From JAKLQR01 sp963753165 (GTDB taxonomy: Bacteria > Nitrospirota > Thermodesulfovibrionia > Thermodesulfovibrionales > SM23-35), in NCBI GenBank assembly GCA_963753165.1, contig CAVWBP010000008.1, forward strand, positions 1 to 64,000: a DNA stretch of 64,000 bases, given 5' to 3'. The notes under the pieces were generated by a model. The model was given only the letters and a program-made list of their open reading frames with translations. It ran no database searches and had not been told where the DNA came from. Shown here piece after piece: positions 34,286 through 43,364 of the stretch (position 1 is the first letter of the stretch; the number at the start of each line of letters is the position of its first letter). The position numbers and the translations under genes are program-made.

Positions 34286-36400
34286 ATGGAAGAGCGGGAA
34301 ATACACCTGCGGGATTACCTGAAGATCATCTATAAGAGAAGATACACTGCGCTTGTGTTTTTTCTCATCGTGTGCGCAATTGTTATTATCGGCACCCTTT
34401 CGACGACCCCGGTCTTTAGGGCGACAACGAAGGTGCTTATAGAAAAGGTAGAGCCCTACAACCTGACCATGATGTCCCCGTATTACTCGCCCTACGACCC
34501 CGAATACTATGAAACACAGTATCAACTGGTAAAGAGCAAGGCTGTGGCCCAGAAGGTTGTCTCCATGCTTTCGCTCGAAACCACCTATGCATCCTATTTC
34601 AAAGACAGCGAAAAACTGCTTGGCAGCAGCGGGAGTAACGCAGCGGACATCCTTGCCGATATCGTCAGCGGAGGCATTGTCGTCGCCCCTGTCAAGAACA
34701 GCAAGATCGTTGATATCAGTTATCTCTCGACAAACCCGGAATTTGCAACCCTGATCGTCAATACCGTTGCCAAGGCATATATTGAGGAAATTCTGGATAT
34801 GAAAATGAGCGCATCACGATATTCCCTGGAGTGGATGACTAAAAAAGCGGAAGAGGAAAAGATGAAGCTTGAAAAGTCAGAGAGGGCCCTTCAGGAATAT
34901 ATGAGAGCGCATGATATTGTGACCCTCCAGGACAAGGTTGCCATTACTCCCGAGAAACTGTCCGAGTTCAATACACAGCTGATGAGGGCGGAGACGAAAC
35001 GGAAAGAGATCGAATCACTGTATAATCAGGTTCTGAGTGTTACCAAAAACCTCAGGGAGGCAGAAACAATACCTGCCATTGCTTCAGAGCCGACCGTCCA
35101 GTCGCTTCGCGGGCAGATCCTCAAGGCAGAACAGAATACCGAAGAACTCTCAAAGAAATACGGAAAGAAGCATCCTTCCATGATAAAGGCTGAGGAAGAA
35201 TTGAGGGGCCTCCAGCAGAAACGTGAACAGGAGATCAGAAGGGTAATCAATTCGATCAGAAATGAATATGAACTCGCAAAAGCGAATGAATCAAGCCTCC
35301 GGAGGACCCTGGCGGGCACGAAATCAGAGGCGCAGAGCCTCAATGAAAAGTTTATCGAGTTCGGCGTACTGACCAGGGAAGTTGAAACGAACAGACAGCT
35401 GTACGATGCGCTTATCAAGAAAATAAAGGAACAGAGTGTTACCGAAGAGATACAGACAGTGAATGTATGGGTCGTGGAAAAGGCGGAAAAACCGCTCTCC
35501 CCTGTAAAACCGCGAAAAGCCCTTAATATCCTCCTCGGCATTATTGTCGGACTTTTTGGCGGGGTCGGCCTTGCCTTCTTTTTCGAATATCTCGACAATA
35601 CCATCAAAACACCCGAGGACGTTGAGGACCGGATCGGGGTACCGGTTCTCGGAACAGTTCCCCTCATGGAAAGGAAAGACGAGAACATAGAGGAAATCGT
35701 CTTTAAGGAACCGCAGAACATTTTCGCGGAAAGTTATAAGACAATCCGAACAGCGATACTGCTGTCGTCTGCCAATAGACCGCCCAAGAACATTCTTATC
35801 ACCAGTATGGGGACGGAAGAGGGCAAGACCGTAACCTCGGTGAACCTTGCGATCACGATTGCCCGTTTAGGGTATTCGGTGCTCCTTATAGACGGTGATC
35901 TCAGGAAACCGAGGGTCCACAGCGTCTTCAACCTGAACAACCTGAGCGGCCTGAGCACGTATCTTGCCGGCACCACTTCTGATATAGAGACATTGCTGAA
36001 AAGCCCGATTATGAACCTGAGCGTTATCCCTTCCGGACCTGTCCCTCCGAATCCGTCGGAACTCCTCGGCTCGAACAGAATGCAGGAATTGCTGGAGATT
36101 CTGAGCGAGAGGTTCGATATGATTATCTGGGATTCTCCTCCCCTTATGACGGTAACGGACGGACTTATTTTAAGCAGAATTCTCGACGGTACTATTCTTG
36201 TAGTGAGAGCAGGCAAGACAACGTATGATACCGTAATGCGGGGACTCAGCTACCTGAGAGGAAGACGCGCAGACGATTCCACCTCTCATTTGCTCGGAGT
36301 TGTCATTAATGGGTTCGATATCAGGAACAGCGAGCACGTCTATTATAAGTATTATAATACCTATCCTGCTCCCCGAGAATCAGGAGAAGTCAAACAGTAG
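34286..36400 (+). CDS. Wzc-like polysaccharide co-polymerase with tyrosine kinase domain
   Basis: Inner-membrane chain-length regulator. TM1 is ALVFFLIVCAIVIIGTL (about 19-35); Wzz domain and long periplasmic coiled coil follow (about 165-370); TM2 is LNILLGIIVGLFGGVGLAFF (about 412-431). The cytoplasmic bacterial tyrosine kinase has Walker A GTEEGKTVTS (about 511), A' LLIDGDLRKP and Walker B MIIWDSPP. The C-terminus carries a tyrosine cluster (HVYYKYYNTY) that would be autophosphorylated. Length 704 aa is typical. Confidence 0.94.
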   Translation: MEEREIHLRDYLKIIYKRRYTALVFFLIVCAIVIIGTLSTTPVFRATTKVLIEKVEPYNLTMMSPYYSPYDPEYYETQYQLVKSKAVAQKVVSMLSLETTYASYFKDSEKLLGSSGSNAADILADIVSGGIVVAPVKNSKIVDISYLSTNPEFATLIVNTVAKAYIEEILDMKMSASRYSLEWMTKKAEEEKMKLEKSERALQEYMRAHDIVTLQDKVAITPEKLSEFNTQLMRAETKRKEIESLYNQVLSVTKNLREAETIPAIASEPTVQSLRGQILKAEQNTEELSKKYGKKHPSMIKAEEELRGLQQKREQEIRRVINSIRNEYELAKANESSLRRTLAGTKSEAQSLNEKFIEFGVLTREVETNRQLYDALIKKIKEQSVTEEIQTVNVWVVEKAEKPLSPVKPRKALNILLGIIVGLFGGVGLAFFFEYLDNTIKTPEDVEDRIGVPVLGTVPLMERKDENIEEIVFKEPQNIFAESYKTIRTAILLSSANRPPKNILITSMGTEEGKTVTSVNLAITIARLGYSVLLIDGDLRKPRVHSVFNLNNLSGLSTYLAGTTSDIETLLKSPIMNLSVIPSGPVPPNPSELLGSNRMQELLEILSERFDMIIWDSPPLMTVTDGLILSRILDGTILVVRAGKTTYDTVMRGLSYLRGRRADDSTSHLLGVVINGFDIRNSEHVYYKYYNTYPAPRESGEVKQ

Positions 36401-36466
36401 GTCTCTCTTCGCAAGCGCATCCCGGCGCTTCTCTTCTGCAAAGAACGAAATGGTGAAGGAGAGAAA

Positions 36467-38830
36467 ATGCAGAGAACGGATATGACAGGCTTTTCCCTCT
36501 TCGTCTTCCTCCTGATTTTTTCCCCTCTCGCCTTCGGTACTGTCGAGCATTGGTCTCTTGCCGTTATGGAAACGGTTTCATTCTCTGCGTTAGTTGTGCT
36601 CCTGCTCAGAAGCATCAGGGACAACAAGGCTCCTCTGTACCAGATACCGGGGATTTTCCCGTTCTGTCTCTTGTTGCTCTTTATTGCGGCCCAACTGGTC
36701 CCCCTTCCATCAGGACTTATCAGGGTTATTGCTCCTTCCACGTATGACCTTTATGCCAATACCCTTTCCCCATTTACCCCGGTCGGGTGGATGTCCCTCT
36801 CCATAAACAAAAAAGCGACGCTCGCGGAGTTCTTCCGGATGGCGTCCTATGGAGCATTCTACATTCTGACTATACAGCTGCTTGCCAGGAGAGAATACCT
36901 CAGAAGAACGATTATGATAGTCGTGATTTTCGCATCGATACTCTCGTTCTTCAGCATTCTCCAGCATATCCTCTCAAACAACAAGATATACTGGATCAGG
37001 AAACTGACCCTCGGCGGATCGCTTTTCGGCCCCTATGTCAACCGGAACCATTATGCCGGACTTATGGAGATGGTATTTCCCCTCATCCTGAGCCTTTTCC
37101 TCTTCTATAAACCGCAGGTCAGGTACAGTACTCTCCGTGAAAAGATTACCAGAATGTTCAATCTTCAGAAGACGAATATTTATCTTCTCCTCGGTTTTGT
37201 TGCGGTGCTTGTTGCCACTTCGGTTTTTCTCACTCTTTCAAGGACCGGAATCGTAAGCCTCAGCGTATCACTGATATTTTTCGGAGTAATGTTCCTGTTC
37301 AGAGGCGCGGACAAGAAACAGGGGATTATCATTATCGCGATCTGTATCCTTGTGGTGCTCTCGGTCGGATGGTTCGGATGGGACCCGATCTTCGAACGGT
37401 TCGAGAAGATCAGAAATCCTCAGGGCGATATCACCGAACAGAGGCTCATCGTCTGGAAAGACAGCGGGAATATCATCAGGGATTACCCTGTATTTGGCAC
37501 AGGGTTCGGCACTTTCCAGTATATCTATCCAAAATACCGTACCCTTAAAGGCGACGCGCTTGCAGATCATGCCCATAATGATTATATTGAGCTTCTTTCC
37601 AACGGAGGTGTCCTGGCGCTTCTCCTCGGCGGATGGTTTTTCGTTGCGGTTGTGTACCGGTCTTATGCCGTTTTTCGCAAAAGACATGAACTCTATTGCC
37701 TCTACCTTTTCATCGCTTCCCTTACCGGGATTATCGCAATCCTCATCCACAGCATTACTGATTTTAACCTCCAGATCGGGGCCAACGGGTTATATCTTGC
37801 ATTCCTGTCCGGCCTGGCTGTATCGGCTGCGAATACGAGGATGCACGAAGGACTGAACGATACGTATCTGCAGAGGGGGAAGTTCCCTGTTCGCACAGGG
37901 GCAGTGATAGCTGCACTCTTTCTTCTTTCATGTCTCGTATACCAATCAGGCGTTGTTGCCGGGAAGGTTTATTTCTCAGCGGTAAAAGATACAAAACTTA
38001 ATGCGCAAACGGATCTGAATGGAATCGAGTCAGTCAGGAGCAAGGCAAGAACAGCAAGCCTGCTGGATCCTCTCAATGCTGAATATCAGTATGCGCTCGC
38101 AAATACCGAGAGACTGCTCTCAAATAAGGACACCGCATTTGAGTACTATAAAAGGGCAGTGTCCCTGAACCCGACGAACGGTGAGTATCTGCAGCGGCTT
38201 GGTCTTCTCCTGGCGGAGCAGGGGGAATACAGAGCAGCTGACGCCCTGCTCAGGGCAGGGATATCGTACGACATCAACAACCCGGCGCGGTATAAACGCT
38301 ACGCACTCTGGCTTTTCGCACGGGGGGAGAAAGAGGAAGGGATCAGCAGAATGAAACAGGCAATTACTCTCGAACCACAAAAAACGAGAGACAATATAGC
38401 CCTCATGGTTCTCGCCGGACTGAAGGATGTTGAGATTGAACAGTCACTCCCGGAAAGCGCTGAAGCCTATATCCTGTTTGCCCGGTATCTCCACAAGACC
38501 CATAACGACGTTATGGCAGAGCAGGCATATCATCGCGCATTTAAATATGTGCTTGGCGAAAAACCGGCGAGAAAATCTTTTTTTCAGGAGATATATGCCT
38601 TTCATATGGCAAAGAACCGTTTCGAACGAGCGCTTGAAGTTATGCTGAAAGCAAAACAAGTCTTTCCGAACGATGCAGGGATATGGATTGCAACCGGCAC
38701 TGCATATGAAAAGGCCGGCATCAGGACTAAAGCCATTGATGAATACAGGGCTGCACTTTCTCTCGATCCGAAAAACAAAGAAGCGAGGAAAAAACTTGAG
38801 GCACTCTTAGCCAGAGACGATAAACCATGA
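36467..38830 (+). CDS. O-antigen ligase/polymerase-like protein with C-terminal TPRs
   Basis: ATG preceded by AAGGAGAG. The N-terminal 450 residues contain about ten to twelve membrane helices and the Wzy/WaaL signature region with FGTGFGTFQYIYPKYR and HAHNDYIELLSNGG (about 365). The C-terminal 270 residues are tetratricopeptide repeats (AEYQYALANTERLLSNKDTA, GEYLQRLGLLLAEQGEYRAA, AGIWIATGTAYEKAGIRTKA) likely in the periplasm. It would polymerise or transfer the exopolysaccharide exported by the preceding genes. No glycosyltransferase follows. Confidence 0.9.
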   Translation: MQRTDMTGFSLFVFLLIFSPLAFGTVEHWSLAVMETVSFSALVVLLLRSIRDNKAPLYQIPGIFPFCLLLLFIAAQLVPLPSGLIRVIAPSTYDLYANTLSPFTPVGWMSLSINKKATLAEFFRMASYGAFYILTIQLLARREYLRRTIMIVVIFASILSFFSILQHILSNNKIYWIRKLTLGGSLFGPYVNRNHYAGLMEMVFPLILSLFLFYKPQVRYSTLREKITRMFNLQKTNIYLLLGFVAVLVATSVFLTLSRTGIVSLSVSLIFFGVMFLFRGADKKQGIIIIAICILVVLSVGWFGWDPIFERFEKIRNPQGDITEQRLIVWKDSGNIIRDYPVFGTGFGTFQYIYPKYRTLKGDALADHAHNDYIELLSNGGVLALLLGGWFFVAVVYRSYAVFRKRHELYCLYLFIASLTGIIAILIHSITDFNLQIGANGLYLAFLSGLAVSAANTRMHEGLNDTYLQRGKFPVRTGAVIAALFLLSCLVYQSGVVAGKVYFSAVKDTKLNAQTDLNGIESVRSKARTASLLDPLNAEYQYALANTERLLSNKDTAFEYYKRAVSLNPTNGEYLQRLGLLLAEQGEYRAADALLRAGISYDINNPARYKRYALWLFARGEKEEGISRMKQAITLEPQKTRDNIALMVLAGLKDVEIEQSLPESAEAYILFARYLHKTHNDVMAEQAYHRAFKYVLGEKPARKSFFQEIYAFHMAKNRFERALEVMLKAKQVFPNDAGIWIATGTAYEKAGIRTKAIDEYRAALSLDPKNKEARKKLEALLARDDKP

Positions 38831-38852
38831 ATATACAACAGGAGGTGCAGTA

Positions 38853-39479
38853 ATGGTTGAACTAGGACAGATTCACAAACCGGAAGCCGGGAACTTTGCC
38901 GGTAAGAGAAAACTCTATTGTGTCGCAAACATGTATTCCCTTGAAGACGCACCCGAAGAATACACGGACCTTCTCAGGAAATACTGGGATCAGGCGATAG
39001 CGCAGATAGAGAAGATGGAGACAGCCGGGAAGATAAAAAAGATATTCTGTGAAATCATTACAGGGACGGATGACGATTCCCTCGCTGTCCTGTCCCGGAT
39101 AAATGAACGGATACCTCAGATTATCAAAAAGAAAAGCGAGGAGGGAGGGGTGCTTATCCCCCTTGAGGATCAGGATATCATAGGCCCGTTTACCGACTGG
39201 GGGAATTGCCTCAGAGTGATATATACCCATGAGGTTTTTACAAAGCTGATTGAATATTATACGGAGAGTGCAACCAGAAGACTTGATCATATGATCGAAG
39301 TGATCGATAAAAACCTCTCCGAAGCTGAAGCAGGCCTGCTGATCCTGAAGGACGAAGACAGGGCTAAACTGCAATTCCCTAAGGACATTGAGGTTTTTCT
39401 CATCACCCCGCCGTCATACGATGATATCATGCGGTGGTTCAGGGAACGGATGATGAAGCGGGAGAAAAAAGAGGAATAG
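38853..39479 (+). CDS. conserved-looking hypothetical protein at end of EPS locus
   Basis: Starts at ATG 38853 with AGGAGG 8 bases upstream, 22 bases after the ligase gene, so probably cotranscribed. The 208-aa soluble protein has mixed alpha/beta character (KRKLYCVANMY, KIKKIFCEIITGTDDDS, GGVLIPLEDQDIIGPFTDWG) and a charged C-terminus. I recognise no domain. It could be a cytoplasmic accessory of polymer synthesis, or an unrelated gene riding on the operon. Confidence 0.7.
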   Translation: MVELGQIHKPEAGNFAGKRKLYCVANMYSLEDAPEEYTDLLRKYWDQAIAQIEKMETAGKIKKIFCEIITGTDDDSLAVLSRINERIPQIIKKKSEEGGVLIPLEDQDIIGPFTDWGNCLRVIYTHEVFTKLIEYYTESATRRLDHMIEVIDKNLSEAEAGLLILKDEDRAKLQFPKDIEVFLITPPSYDDIMRWFRERMMKREKKEE

Positions 39480-39497
39480 TATTTCAGCCCGGAACGC

Positions 39498-39662
39498 AGG
39501 GCTATGGCTCAATTTCTGAAGCCAGCTAAACTACCTTTGTCTCTGTCCCTGCTGTTATCTGACTGCAATGTTTTCACTCAATTCATACTTGAGACCTCCG
39601 CTTCGTCTTCGGTCTCATCGAGGTTGCCCGTGATCCGGATTCAGAAATTGAGCCATAGCCCT
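39498..39662. repeat. covarying long-stem palindromic element, copy 2
   Basis: 26-base arms at 39498-39523 and 39637-39662 match at 25 of 26 positions as inverted repeats. The inner TGAGACC...GGTCTCA stem and GAGGTTGCCCGTGAT are almost identical to the copy at 14900-15061, but the arms differ. Here it lies between two convergent genes. Confidence 0.7.
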
Positions 39663-39692
39663 CTATTGGACAGGAATGTGTGTAGGGTGAAA

Positions 39693-41243
39693 TTAAATGA
39701 GCAGCTGGTTCTCCCTCGAACGGGATTCTCCGATGTTCGTCACATAGATCGCCGCCCGGCTGCCGACAGGGCATTTCGCTTCGCAGATCCCGCATCCTGT
39801 ACAGAGATCGAGGTCGATATGCGGTTGTTTGACAATCAGGGTTTTTCCGTCTCTTCCTTCCACTGCGACTTCCTCCAGCCATATGGCCTTGGGAGACGTC
39901 GGGCACATCTCTTCGCAGACAATGCAGGGGACCGCGTGGGCGTAAGGGAGGCACCGGCCCTTGTCGATCATGGCCAGCCCTATCTTCACTTTCATCTTTT
40001 CCTCAAGCGGCAGTTTTCTGATCGCACCGGAAGGACAGACCTGGCCGCAGAGGGTGCAGCGGTATTCGCAGTGTCCGATTCTCGGAATAAGCCGCGGAGA
40101 CCAGATGCCTTCAAGTCCTGATTCAACAAGGGTTGGCTGAAGGCCGTTGGTTATGCATACCTTCATGCACTCGCCGCATTTCACACATCTCCTGAGGAAA
40201 TCCTTCTCCTCAAGCGCTCCGGGCGGCCTCAAGAGGCGGGGGTCGGAGTATCCGGTTTTTGAAAAAGGCGCTGACCTGAATAACGGGACAGCAAGAACCC
40301 CTGAAAGCGCTGAGACCATGACCTGTCTCCTGCCGAGGTCCAGGGACTGTGTTTCCGGCCTCCCGAACCCGAAACTGACGGCGTTCTGAGGACAGATATC
40401 GTCACAGTTAAAACAGGCAAGACATTCGGTATTTCTCCAGGTCTCGCTTTTTTCGGACAGGGCACCTCCCTGACAGGCATTCGCGCACATTCCGCAACCC
40501 GTGCATCCTTCACTCACCTCCCGTTTCAGGAGGGAATACCGGGAACAGAGACCGAGCAGCGCGCCGAGGGGGCAGAGGTATTTGCACCAGAATCTTTTCT
40601 CGAACAGGTTCAGTCCGAGGATGAGGAAAAATATGCTGCCGATAAAAAAAGCCTGCAGAAAGTATGGCTGTCGAAAAGCGAGCAGAGAGTTTTTCAGAAA
40701 TCCATACACTGCTTCTGACGGATTCACCACTGCCGGGATATCCGTATGGTAAATTGTATCGAATACTCCCCTGATTCCATAGTTCAGCATTGGGTAGATG
40801 CTTAAAGAGAGCGATCTGATCAGGAGTGAGAGGGGGTCCATAATTCCGGCCAGCTGAAGGGTAAAGACCGAGGATGAGAGAAGCACGATAAGGATGAGAT
40901 ACTTTATCTTGTGCCAATTGGGATGCATTGGGCCGGGCTGATGTTTTTTAAATGATCCCACAACAGTATTGAGCGTTCCGAGAGGACAGATCCACCCGCA
41001 GAATACCCTGCCGAGGACGACAGTCACGAGGACCGTGACAAGAGAGAGAAAAAATGCCGCAGGTATTCCCCCCCCGTGCGAAGCGAAGAGTGTCGCGAGA
41101 AAAATAAGCGGATCGAAGTCGAGGAACAGCCTGACGGGATAACCGAGGGTATCATTCCCCTTCGATTCAGTCTGGAGAAAGAGAAAGAGGAACAGGAGCA
41201 GGAAAATCCCCTGCGAAATCCTCCGGAGATATTTTTTAGACAT
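39693..41243 (-). CDS. NapH-like membrane protein with multiple [4Fe-4S] sites
   Basis: Polyferredoxin with an N-terminal membrane half. TM segments include GIFLLLFLFLFLQ and AAFFLSLVTVLVTVVLG; CGWICPLG and CKYLCPLG are the NapH/CcoG-type loop motifs. Cluster motifs follow: CTGCGMCANACQGG, CLACFNCDDICPQNAV, CVKCGECMKVC, CTLCGQVCPSGAI, CIVCEEMCPTSPKAI and CTGCGICEAKCPVGSR, enough for at least five [4Fe-4S] clusters. It overlaps the DUF362 gene by 8 bases, so they form a two-gene redox unit moving electrons from or to the membrane. Confidence 0.88.
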   Translation of the reverse strand: MSKKYLRRISQGIFLLLFLFLFLQTESKGNDTLGYPVRLFLDFDPLIFLATLFASHGGGIPAAFFLSLVTVLVTVVLGRVFCGWICPLGTLNTVVGSFKKHQPGPMHPNWHKIKYLILIVLLSSSVFTLQLAGIMDPLSLLIRSLSLSIYPMLNYGIRGVFDTIYHTDIPAVVNPSEAVYGFLKNSLLAFRQPYFLQAFFIGSIFFLILGLNLFEKRFWCKYLCPLGALLGLCSRYSLLKREVSEGCTGCGMCANACQGGALSEKSETWRNTECLACFNCDDICPQNAVSFGFGRPETQSLDLGRRQVMVSALSGVLAVPLFRSAPFSKTGYSDPRLLRPPGALEEKDFLRRCVKCGECMKVCITNGLQPTLVESGLEGIWSPRLIPRIGHCEYRCTLCGQVCPSGAIRKLPLEEKMKVKIGLAMIDKGRCLPYAHAVPCIVCEEMCPTSPKAIWLEEVAVEGRDGKTLIVKQPHIDLDLCTGCGICEAKCPVGSRAAIYVTNIGESRSRENQLLI

Positions 41244-42141
41244 TCAGTTTTCTGATCTTCATTTTCGAGAGGTCCATATTCCCTATGCCTATGGAGGCTC
41301 CTGCCTTAACATATGACAGATCAGCGCCCTGCATGCCGAAAAGGGTGGCGCCGTAAGCATCTACCGCAACCTGATCGACTCCTGCAATCACCGTGTCGAG
41401 TCTCTTTACATCTTTCAGGTTCCCCCCCTGCGGACCGTTTGCCGTGAGAATGCGTACGGCATCAAGTACCGTGAGTGTTGGTTTAATCACCAGACAAAGA
41501 TCGGCAAGACTTTCTCCGATCTTCTGGTGGATGCTCCCGCGGTTTCCGCCCATGACGCCCATCCAGTTCTTCATCGCCATGGTGAGTCTTGCGAGACCAT
41601 GATGTTTCGCAACAGGAACATTAATGATCTTGTCTGTTTCGAAAATATCCCTGTAGAGCGGCCAGGTTTTCAGCGCCTGTCCTTTTATCGGGATGTCCCT
41701 GAACCTCCTGTCATCGATGAAACTGACTTCCGCGCCGAGGGCCGACACGGCGTCTGCTATCCCGCTCTGTTTATAACACCTCCTCGGATCATTGCACGTC
41801 CTGTCGAATACCTTGACCTTTTTTGCCCCTGCTTCGAAACAGAGCTTCACGATTGCTGCGACGACTTCAGGATTTGTATTGGCTGCCTGCTCCGGCAGCC
41901 TGTCCCAGCCTATATTCGGCTTGACGACGACCACATCACCACGGGAGATGAATTTCTTCATGCCGCCGATTGCATTGATCGCGGCCTTTGTAATGGCTTC
42001 CGGTGATTTTCCGGCGCCCTGCGCAACTACGAGATCATACTGGTCCGCTGCCCATACCGGTGTCAGGCTAGAGAACCGTTCACCGGCGAGCAGCCCGCAG
42101 CCTGCTATTGCTGCTGACTTGAGAAACGTTCTCCGGTCCAT
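41236..42141 (-). CDS. Tat-exported DUF362 protein
   Basis: The start MDRRTFLKSAA has the twin-arginine motif and a hydrophobic stretch to VWA, so it is folded before export. GGAGG lies just upstream of ATG 42141. The body carries DUF362 features (VVVKPNIGWDRLPEQAANTNPEVVAA at about 75-100 in two blocks, VPVAKHHGLARLTMAMKNWMG). DUF362 proteins often accompany ferredoxins; the function is unknown. The following gene supplies a polyferredoxin. The 301-aa protein has few cysteines, so clusters are on the partner. Confidence 0.88.
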   Translation of the reverse strand: MDRRTFLKSAAIAGCGLLAGERFSSLTPVWAADQYDLVVAQGAGKSPEAITKAAINAIGGMKKFISRGDVVVVKPNIGWDRLPEQAANTNPEVVAAIVKLCFEAGAKKVKVFDRTCNDPRRCYKQSGIADAVSALGAEVSFIDDRRFRDIPIKGQALKTWPLYRDIFETDKIINVPVAKHHGLARLTMAMKNWMGVMGGNRGSIHQKIGESLADLCLVIKPTLTVLDAVRILTANGPQGGNLKDVKRLDTVIAGVDQVAVDAYGATLFGMQGADLSYVKAGASIGIGNMDLSKMKIRKLNV

Positions 42142-42165
42142 GCGTGCCTCCTTATAGCTGATCCT

Positions 42166-42603
42166 TCAGCCCTTTCTAGTCCATACCGACGTTCTTCCCA
42201 GAAGGGAAAACCCGATGAAACCACGCACCTTCAGCTTTTCTCCTTCGAGTTTAATCCTGCAGGAATATGTTTTTCCGTTCTGCGGATCATATATCTTTCC
42301 CTCTTTCCACTCGTCTTCCCCGCTGTACGTGAAGCCCCAGAGGATCGGCAGCCCTAAAAGCTTCCGGCTTCTCATCGTTTCATCAGGGTTTTTCTTGTCG
42401 ACTTTTTCTTTGCCTTCTTCGTCTTTCGGATTCTTAAGCCATACAATTTTTCCGCAAAACAGCTCATCGCATTTATAGATTTCGACAAATGATTTGTCTC
42501 CTTCCGTGACCCATTCGCCGAGAATGGCATCAGGACTTCCGGCGAAGACGGGAGAGGCGGTGAACAGCATAAGAACAGCGCTGATAAGAAACAGTTTTTT
42601 CAT
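42166..42603 (-). CDS. DUF2147-type secreted protein
   Basis: Signal peptide cleaved after VFA; mature protein begins GSPDAILGEWVTEGDKSFVEIYKC and contains GKIVWLKNP, RKLLGLPILWGFTYSGEDEW and GKTYSCRIKLEGEKLKVRG, all typical of the DUF2147 calycin-like fold (lipid or small-molecule binding). AAGGAG precedes the start. At 145 aa it is complete. Two cysteines pair probably (CDELFC). Confidence 0.88.
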   Translation of the reverse strand: MKKLFLISAVLMLFTASPVFAGSPDAILGEWVTEGDKSFVEIYKCDELFCGKIVWLKNPKDEEGKEKVDKKNPDETMRSRKLLGLPILWGFTYSGEDEWKEGKIYDPQNGKTYSCRIKLEGEKLKVRGFIGFSLLGRTSVWTRKG

Positions 42604-42615
42604 TCTCTTCTCCTT

Positions 42616-42978
42616 TTATTGTGCAACGAGCCAGTCTTTCGCTGTTTCGAGGTCAGGAAAGACCGGCACATTTCTCCCTGAAAATCTCATGACCGCTTCA
42701 TAGACGATCTTCTTCAGCCCGTCTATCCCCACAACCGCAGCGGCCCTAACATGCGGTTTGTTCGCGTGTACAAATTCTTTCATGGCCTGCGTCACCTCCA
42801 GATTGTATCGTGTGCCGGTCACATCTGTGAGGGTGAGAAGCGAGCGGGGAGGCTGTACCCTGATGGTCTTCTCAGCGTCGCCGATGGTTTGCAGTACTTC
42901 TTCAGCGCTGCACTGTGAAAAATCCAGAAGCAGAAGCCTGCGGCTTTGGTGTTCTACAAACCTGACCCGTTCCCTCAT
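42616..42978 (-). CDS. STAS/SpoIIAA-like small protein
   Basis: A 120-aa alpha/beta protein with LLLLDFSQCSAEEVLQTI, RSLLTLTDVTGTRYN and VRAAAVVGIDGLKKIVYEAVMRFSG. This matches the fold and layout of STAS/SpoIIAA-like proteins found beside signalling genes. Family assignment is from pattern only. It precedes the DUF2147 gene by 12 bases in the same direction. Role unknown. Confidence 0.6.
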   Translation of the reverse strand: MRERVRFVEHQSRRLLLLDFSQCSAEEVLQTIGDAEKTIRVQPPRSLLTLTDVTGTRYNLEVTQAMKEFVHANKPHVRAAAVVGIDGLKKIVYEAVMRFSGRNVPVFPDLETAKDWLVAQ

Positions 42979-43364
42979 CTCATTCTCTTATTATATTTTA
43001 TCCTTTATTAATTGCAATATCTAACCCAAATTATGCATACACTGAATATAAAATACTGTGCCCGCCGTATTCATCCCGAAAGTAATATCTTAAGGGTTTG
43101 TCATTCCCCGACTCGATCGGGGGATCCAGTCTTTTCAAGGGGCCTGGATCCCCCGGTCAAGCCGGAGGATGACAACACAAGGCTTTATGGACAGACTCAT
43201 CTGCCATATTCCGTGATCAGCGTGTGAATAATGTCTCAAAGGAATTTTCTGGTGGGTTTTTCGAAGGCAGAAAACACTCACCTTTTGCAAAGCCAGGGAA
43301 TTCTTTGTTCTGCAATTCACCTGCTCACATGACAAAAAGAGAAAATGGTTATAAATAGCTCCTC
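42979..43364. other. 386-base gap with repeat
   Basis: Contains the best copy of the GATCGGGG palindrome (43100-43174) and fragments (AAATACTGTGCCCGCCGTATTC near 43051, CATCTGCCATATTCCGTGATC near 43198) of the repeat at 14705-14830. No gene seen. Confidence 0.5.
43100..43174. repeat. GATCGGGG-type palindromic repeat
   Basis: GTCATTCCCCGACTCGATCG... at 43100-43130 is inverted in CTGGATCCCCCGGTCAAGCC... at 43144-43174, giving a long imperfect hairpin of the type widely dispersed in environmental proteobacterial and nitrospirotal genomes. Confidence 0.7.
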
